Assembly (NCBI GenBank): GCA_038277395.1
Contig: CM076193.1
Span: 91,155,583-91,219,582 of the forward strand
Length of the DNA stretch: 64,000 nt
Source of the DNA: Dryocosmus kuriphilus
Lineage: Eukaryota; Arthropoda; Insecta; Hymenoptera; Cynipidae
Direction: 5' to 3'
Both the position numbers and the translations under genes were made by a program. The notes beneath the pieces are model-generated. The model saw nothing but the letters and a program-made list of their open reading frames with translations, was not told the DNA's origin and did not search any database. The stretch's first letter is position 1. Every line of letters starts with the position of its first letter. Positions 57,704 to 64,000 of this stretch are shown piece after piece.

Positions 57704-57860
57704 AAGAACCATTGAGCGTCGGTCATAGGATTGTTGTATGTATGTATAAAAAATGGCGCCAAATGCAACCAATAAAAAAAGTCATTTACTGTAGGCTTTT
57801 CATTGGTCGCTGCTGTGATGGATTGACATAGGTGCAACAGCTGATAGTGACACAGAGAGT
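57704..57860 (+). promoter_or_regulatory. Promoter-like segment with E2F-type and CCAAT sites, copy 1
   Basis: GGCGCCAAA (57755-57763, the inverse of E2F consensus TTTGGCGCC), CCAAT (57769-57773) and inverted ATTGG (57802-57806) fall within 55 bp. The same 156 bp is repeated at 59175-59330. The sites match consensus by eye; activity is not shown. Confidence 0.35.
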
Positions 57861-57866
57861 ATATGA

Positions 57867-59104
57867 GTGATTTTCATCTAATACGTAAATTCATGTAATC
57901 GGTGAATATTTTATTAAGTAACAAATATAAAACTATGAGACTAGGTGCCTTTGATGCATTTTGTTGCCTTTTAATAGGGACACTTGCAAGACTTGGAAAA
58001 AAAAAAATTTTTTTAGTACTAAAAATTCGTGAAAGTGCGAAATGTAACGTCCCCTGGCATGTAATCACCTTTGGGTCGTATAATTCCGTACTTAAATGAA
58101 GATGAAATTATTGACTTAGACCTTTGTAATTTGGCAGAAATTTATATTCTATATAGTCAAATATAAATATATATAAAAGACATGTTCTTATATATTTTAT
58201 TTTGGTCAACAGAGCATATGGAATGTTGTAATCACTTTTTGACTTTCGGAGGAAGCTTTGCATTTAAGACTATTAAACAATTGTTTATCAAAAATATAGC
58301 TTCATACCACATAGGTATCGAATATCAAGATGTGTTTAATGAATTATGATAGTTCTTACGTTGATAAAATGTGTAACAATAAAAATATAAGACTTTTTCA
58401 GGGAAAATTTGATGCGTACCTTTTTAACTGTAACTCCCCTGGCATGCTGTATTTTGAAAAAAAAGACATATTCCAAACAAGTAAATGCACAACATTTGTA
58501 TTGTAGTAGCCTTTAAACAAAAGTACTTGTAAATTTCAAAATTATTTTTTATTTTTTATTTAAATTGAGAATAACAAGGTATGTAACGTCCCCTGGCATG
58601 TAACCTCCCCTGGCATATTGTAGAACATTTCGGAATTTCTGAAAACTTCTATAATACATAATGAAAAATATTGTTATTTTATATGCTTAGGTATCAACAC
58701 TTTTTCATAAAAGTTAATAAAATATAAGATCTGTATGCAATATTATTATTAATTAACAAAATTTAAATTGTAACGTCCCCTGGCACTTACTGTACCCGAA
58801 CATGTTTTTGCCGGAAAAGGAGAATTTAAGGCATATATTTCATACATTGTACAACACTTATTTTTAATAAAAATAATGTTTATTAATGATAATCTGAAAA
58901 TTACTGCGATAAATGTAATTCCCCTGGCATCCCATGATTTTGCAACTTCATTTTTTATAAACAATTTTAGTGATCAAGCGTGGCCACGTTATATATATGT
59001 GTTTGATACATAATGCATATATAAAATCAGAAAAAATAACATTTTTATTACTTTCATAATTTTATTATTGAGGACACAAAATTGCCGTGTTAGATGAAAA
59101 TCAC
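57867..59104 (-). mobile_element. 1.24-kb TIR element, copy B (opposite orientation)
   Basis: Near-identical to copy A in reverse, with the same six motifs and a TIR with one change at the inner end (CTAATACG). The pair gives a 2.7-kb palindrome with a 178-bp spacer. Confidence 0.8.

Positions 59105-59106
<2 letters not shown>

Positions 59107-59173
<67 letters not shown>
59107..59173. repeat. (AT)n microsatellite
   Basis: About 33 AT units at the right edge of copy B. Translates artefactually as Tyr-Ile repeats. Confidence 0.95.
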
Positions 59174-59174
<1 letters not shown>

Positions 59175-59177
<3 letters not shown>

Positions 59178-59330
59178 AACCATTGAGCGTCGTTCATAGG
59201 ATTGTTGTATGTATGTATAAAAATGGCGCCAAATGCAACCAATAAAAAAAGTCATTTACTGTAGGCTTTTCATTGGTCGCTGCTGTGATGGATTGACACA
59301 GGTGCAACAGCTGATAGTGACACAGAGAGT
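59175..59330 (+). promoter_or_regulatory. Promoter-like segment, copy 2
   Basis: Near-identical to 57704-57860, with all three motif matches kept. Confidence 0.35.
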
Positions 59331-59350
59331 CCAGTTGCCCATCGAAAATG

Positions 59351-59607
59351 TACCCTACCGATAGAAATCACTGGAAAATACCTGGAGATTCTCAGGTTAG
59401 AGAAGTTTCTGAGACGCAGGCTCTCAGGTAGCAGTTTTTAATGTTTCAGGTAGGGCTTTTAAATGGCCTGAAGGCTCGTAAATCCCAAATCCGTTAGACT
59501 TCAGACTATCTCTAGAGACGAAATCATTCAAATCGAGCCTGAAAAAAGCCTGAAATCGTCCTGACAACACGCCTGAGAATAGCCTGAGATTTTCTATCGG
59601 CAGGGTA
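59351..59607. mobile_element. Mariner-type MITE with TA target duplication
   Basis: TA, then CCCTACCGATAGAAATC ... GATTTTCTATCGGCAGGG, then TA. The interior is rich in CCTGAG/CTCAGG words. The size of about 253 bp and the TA duplication point to a Tc1/mariner-mobilised MITE. Confidence 0.8.
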
Positions 59608-60975
59608 CAACTCCGTATTTGAAGTTGTTTATTGTTAAAAAAATAAAATAAAATAAATAACGTACAATTAAAAGTGTATTACAATTCAGAAGTGTGAAAT
59701 AAGAATTTAGTTGATATCGTTGGAGTCGACCTACCGATTTTTCTGATGACATGTTTCTTGTTTTCCTTGTGAGGTTACGTTTTTTGACAGTGTCGGCTTT
59801 TGTCAGAAAAACATTCGCGTTTTATGTAGTAGTCTATTAATCTTTCATGCTTTCATTGAATGTGAAATATTTGGGAATGCTAGGTAAGTATTTACAGTAA
59901 TAAAAATGCAGTATTTGGAATTTTCATCGTGAACGAAATTTAATTTTTCTTTTCGTATTTTCCATTTCTTTCAGATTCTTTCCTTTATGTATACAGAATA
60001 TTTTCCCAAAATTTCAAGTCGATCGGTGTAAAAGGCCTGGAGAGACAGCCTTTAGAAAGTCTCCTCAGAAGTAAGTTTTAAAAAAATTAATTTTTAAAAA
60101 TTGAAGTTTTTTAATTTACATTTGTACATTTAAAAATTTTTAGTTAAAAAAAATTTAATTCCCCTCATAAGTCAGTTAAAAAAAATTTTCTTCGTTTTAT
60201 TTCTACTAACTTTAATTGATTTTTTCTAAGAACACTTTTTGAAGTCGGTGGGTACGATTTTTCAAAAACTAATTCACCGATCTTATTGAAATTTTGCACG
60301 CTTCAAAACAGGATTGACTAGTGATTGAACGAAGTTTTTTTTCGATTACACCTAATGTTACAAGGCTAAATGTAGTGTAAATTGTATTATACAATTTTTC
60401 TGTATGGAAAGGAACTTAAATCTGAATTATTTCTTAAATTCTGACAGCTTGGTCTTGTGGAGGATGTCAGTGGTGGTGAAGAATTTGCCGACTTTAGGAC
60501 ATGAGTCTCGGAACTAACCAAGGATATCATATTCGCTGTCTGAAGCAGTCACTGTTTCCGGCAAATGTTCTTTACTCTGACTAGAGAAGGATCCGGGGAA
60601 CAACCGGCACCAACTTGGGATTCGGCGGAAGCTTCCCTCTTCGTCATGCAAGATGTGGCGAAGAACATTTGCCGTTAGTACCTTTCTCTAAACTTTATCA
60701 TATGCAACTCAATTCAATTGCAACAATTCGAGAAGAGAAAGAGGTGGTTCCAAAGGTGGTGGAAGTTATTCTGAATTTGCCGGAGAATACACAGTGCGAC
60801 ACACAAGTATTCTTTTGTTTGGAGAGCTATGTGAATGGATCGATAGAACGACCGCTCTGATTGAAATTTTGCACACTTTAAAATAGGACTGACTAGTGAT
60901 TGAACGAAGGTTTTTTTTTCGATTACAACTAATTTTACAAGGCTAAATGTAGTGTACATTTTACCAAAAATTGTA
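59608..60975. other. Unassigned DNA with a direct repeat (60290-60400 and 60866-60975)
   Basis: The words TGACTAGTGATTGAACGAAG and ACAAGGCTAAATGTAGTGTA occur twice and bracket about 460 bp of GC-richer DNA with a weak open frame (60615-60860) that is not recognised. The bracketing could be two copies of a transposon end. Confidence 0.5.
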
Positions 60976-61262
60976 CTCTTTTGCATGAAACTCTGCAAAA
61001 AATTCAAATTTCAATTTTTTAAAAAATTCTTCGTTTAATCACGAGCTATACTTATCTATTAACAGAAAAAAATTGGGTTTTTAATTCAGGATAAAGTTAT
61101 CATGGATTATCCTGTCCACCGCGAGGACACTTTTTTTTAGGGGTCTCCGGAAACCAGGTCCCACCGACTGAATTTTACAAATTTTTTAATGAAAATTTTA
61201 TAAAATATTTGTTTAAAAATGTCGTTCTTTTATATGCTTAAAATTTTTAGTAAAATAATTTA

Positions 61263-62375
61263 TTTATATCTATATTCGAATAGGTCTCCTTCAGCGAGAA
61301 TGCATGCCTGGAGTCGATTTTGAAACTCAACCGTTGTGACTTGGTGCAGTACGTCCGGTGAGATGTTTCTGATGGTGTCGTTTAGAACCTTAAGTTGCTC
61401 CAAGTTTACGAGGCGATTCTCCTCATAAAGTTTGTTCTTTGTGTGGCCCATAAAAAGAAGTCCAGAGGAGTGAGGTCTGGTGAACGCGGAGCCCATTCTA
61501 GAAATGGACTGTACTTGCCGATCCACCGGCGGTCGAACATTTCGTTCAGTACATTCCTAACCTGATGGGCTGTATGAGATGGTGCTCCGTCTTTTTGACA
61601 AATGATCTCCTGTATTTTAAATTTTATTGCTTACAAGTAGGTGCTTATACATTTACATTTAAATACCTATAACGATTATGCTGATCCATGACAGCCAACT
61701 ACGAGAATGATAAAAACTTTTTACATTTCAAAAGGTTACCGACATACATTTTTTTACAGTTTTCAAATTTGCTTAAACAAATAGACTAATTTTTCGGAAA
61801 AGGAATTAGATCTTCTTTTGGTTGCAAGTGTCATACTCGGCTTTCGTTGAGAAATAGTAAAATTATTGTACTAAAAAATATTTTTTTATACAGAAAGAAG
61901 AAGCTTACAACTTCCTCCGCATCCAAAGCATCGATCAATGCTGGGCCAACCTCTTCTGCATTAGTGAGAGACTTTTCAACAGTTAATGTGCCCTCTATGA
62001 AAAAGGGCCCAATAATCTTATTGTCCAGCATTCCACACCACACACTGGCCGTCACAGGATACTGCATGTATGTCAGTACCAGAAATCGAGGATTTTGCCT
62101 GGACCACATTCGCAGTTGTTGAACATTACGCGTACCGCCGAACCTCAGACAGCATTCATCATCGTGAGCAAGATCCGTCTCGCCATGTCCTCGTTTTCCT
62201 CCAACTTTCCCACTAGATACATTGACATTTCGTATCGGCTCTGCTTATCTACAACCGACAAAATCTGTCCATCTCTCGTGAGACGTATCAAAACGTCACC
62301 GACATGTATATTAAAATAAGAAAGACAGAGTTGAGTCAAATTTAAAAGAAAATGAATAATAAAGTCAGATAACAT
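61263..62375 (-). pseudogene. IS630/Tc1-mariner-type DDE transposase, decayed
   Basis: The minus strand carries, in order: LEENEDMARRIL, a frameshift, DECCLRFGGTRNVQ (first catalytic Asp), IIGPFFIEGTLT, ICQKDGAPSHTAHQVRN (second Asp), WAPRSPDLTPLDFFLW (third acidic residue in PRSPDL), a frameshift near 61450, then NKLYEENRLVNLEQLK and a C-terminus ending EYRYK. The order and spacing fit the insect DDE_3-type transposases related to Tc1/mariner. At least two frameshifts and an insertion around 61630-61850 show it is dead. The N-terminal DNA-binding part is not recognised upstream of 62375, and clear TIRs were not found. Confidence 0.8.
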
Positions 62376-62379
62376 TCAA

Positions 62380-64000
62380 AACCCAAGTAATGCGAACAAA
62401 TATACGTCAGTAAGGCAAGCGGAAAATCGATAAACGTGCGCGCAATCAAGACTTGAGAGAAGGGATACAAGCGGGACCAATGCAGCCTGGTACCAGTCGA
62501 CTGATATGTGACGATCAAGAATTCATTCGAAACCAGACTCACCTCGTGAACGGCTGTTTCGTGAAATCACTCTTGAATAGCGAGAAACGCGTTCAACCGA
62601 CGTTACGTGCATGATCTATTGAGCAAAAATTAGAAATTCAGCACTACAGCCAGGAGGAAAATTAGTTATACAGGTTTTTATTACTTCTATTTGAAGTGCA
62701 CCACTAACAATATGGGTTTTTTTTTCACAAAAAAAATCAAATTCTGACTTACTTAATCTCAGAGTGAGGAGAGTTGAGATATAACCTACCAGACTGGAAG
62801 TTCTTTCTCAAACAGGATCTGACCTGCAGATTAAGAACCGACGATCATAGTAAGGAATGAAACAACCTCTTCCCCACACTGGAAATGGGTATCGGCAAAT
62901 GAATAAATCATAATCGATTTCATCTTCTGAAGGAAACAAGTTGTTCAGAAGTTTCTATGGAATTCTTAACCCGGGCTTAGACCTGGAAATTATTCCATGT
63001 GGGTTTGGAAAACTAAATTTCCAGAACACAAAATTTGAAATCCAACAACCTTTGGTTGTTATAAATATCAGTTGAATTTTAATCAGGAAATGGGAAACGC
63101 AAAAAATCACTATGAAATCTTCAAGCATGCTAAGACCTGGAAATCATTTCATGTGATTTGCCGGAAAACTAATTTCCATGCATTGAATGCAACAGCCACC
63201 AAAGCAAAATTTGGATTAGTTCGTTTAATTAACAGTTCGTCATATTCAATGGGTTGCTTTTGAGCTTAAAAGGGAATTATCGCGGTCAGGCAAACAAAAT
63301 GGAACTTTGATCCAAGCACTGCACTCGAGCAAGGACAAAGCGAAGTTTAGTTTCATAATTGAAAAATAGCCAAAGTGGTAATAATATAATGCTCCTGGAT
63401 GTCTTAACTAAAAAATTAAATCAGATGAACTGAATCATAGATTTTAAAAGACTGGATGAATGTAAAAATCAAATCAATCTTAGCTTATAAATTAGAGTAC
63501 TGTCGGACAACGCAATTCTGCTCGCGCTCAAGTGGTTCCACGATCCCCAAAAATAAGATTAGTTAGACTCAATTTTCTAGTAATTTCTTATTCAACGAAT
63601 CGAAGGCAAAGGAGACTATCCTTCATAGAATCGTCAGCTCGTGTAGAGCCTAGATCCAGGGAGAATTTTATATCAGGGGAATTTCTGCAAGCGAACTATT
63701 TTAATTTTTGAGATCTGCGACTTATGAGAAGTATTGTCACTTATACGATTGGGGATAATGACCCTGTCCTAGTCCCAAGGGTTTCCTTAGTAGTTCAGTT
63801 CAAAGAGAGGGTGATTAGGGCTAGTTTTAACGTCCTACCAAAACTTAATCCAATCACTGTGGTTGAACTCGGGTTATTCAACAGGATAAATTAAAATCAA
63901 GAAGAACCAAATCTCTCAATGGCACAACCCTAATTGAGTAGTAAGTTCAAATCGCGACAACACTATTAAAATCAAACAAAATATAATCCTGGGATAAATT
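62380..64000. other. Unassigned DNA with a short direct repeat (62968-63030 and 63127-63185)
   Basis: TAGACCTGGAAATTATTCCA and AAGACCTGGAAATCATTTCA, each followed by GGAAAACTAAATTTCC-like words, lie about 158 bp apart. No gene recognised. Confidence 0.5.

Noticed and set aside
58989..59255. 88-codon minus-strand frame with long Tyr-Ile repeat
   Set aside because: It is the translation of an (AT)n microsatellite and adjoining TIR element.

Overview
This is an AT-rich eukaryotic window with no intact host gene. It is a dense mosaic of decayed transposons, satellites and RNA-polymerase-III-type sequences. The LINE gag with three CCHC knuckles, a pogo-type helix-turn-helix, an IS630/mariner-type transposase, a split ZDHHC exon, spliced exons and AGGTCA-rich repeats together suggest an arthropod. 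An insect is most likely and a hymenopteran is plausible; that is an inference from family resemblance, not a species call.

Layout. 1-4.3 kb: AT-rich DNA, a tRNA-derived SINE, a broken non-LTR retrotransposon gag (2830-4075) and a small C2C2 reading frame on the other strand. 4.5-7 kb, 12.9-19.1 kb, 42.9-45.1 kb and 45.9-46.2 kb: one repeat family (here Rep-A). It has sub-terminal inverted ACATTCTCATC/GATGAGAATGT, a GTC-type microsatellite, ~154-bp internal monomers and a terminal GC hairpin, which is the anatomy described for Helentron/DINE-1-type non-autonomous elements. Between 14.66 and 17.83 kb a derivative forms a ~793-bp satellite.

A second family (Rep-B) fills 8.7-12.9, 24.2-27.8, 32.9-34.0, 37.1-37.4 and 50.5-54.1 kb. 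Its copies share a short reading frame beginning MMEKFAKI or MVEKFAKI. A block of about 5-6 kb (21.5-26.3 kb and 47.8-53.9 kb) is duplicated in direct orientation about 26 kb apart. Each copy carries a 5S-rRNA-derived sequence whose box C region has been inverted.

27.8-30.2 kb is a 2.4-kb solo LTR with a 5-bp target duplication. 31.2-32.5 kb and 34.0-37.1 kb are two unrelated foldback elements, the second a hAT-type element with an 8-bp target duplication; each carries a tRNA-like sequence in both arms. 37.5-41.7 kb holds two parts of a metazoan tyrosine-recombinase (Crypton-like) gene family in opposite orientations: a spliced SANT-like C-terminus (minus strand) and a broken integrase body (plus strand). 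45.6-47.5 kb has a pogo-type N-terminus and two tandem copies of the first membrane exon of a ZDHHC palmitoyltransferase.

54.6-56.0 kb is an array of four tRNA-like genes, one inverted and three in tandem. 56.4-59.3 kb is a pair of oppositely oriented 1.24-kb terminal-inverted-repeat elements, each studded with six copies of TGCCAGGGG(ACG)TTACA, with a duplicated CCAAT/E2F-like promoter segment. 59.35-62.4 kb has a short mariner-type MITE and a decayed DDE transposase.

No operon-like cooperation between genes is visible. The most distinctive theme is the repeated placement of Pol III-type sequences (two SINE heads, eight tRNA-like sequences, two 5S derivatives) inside inverted or tandem repeat architectures.
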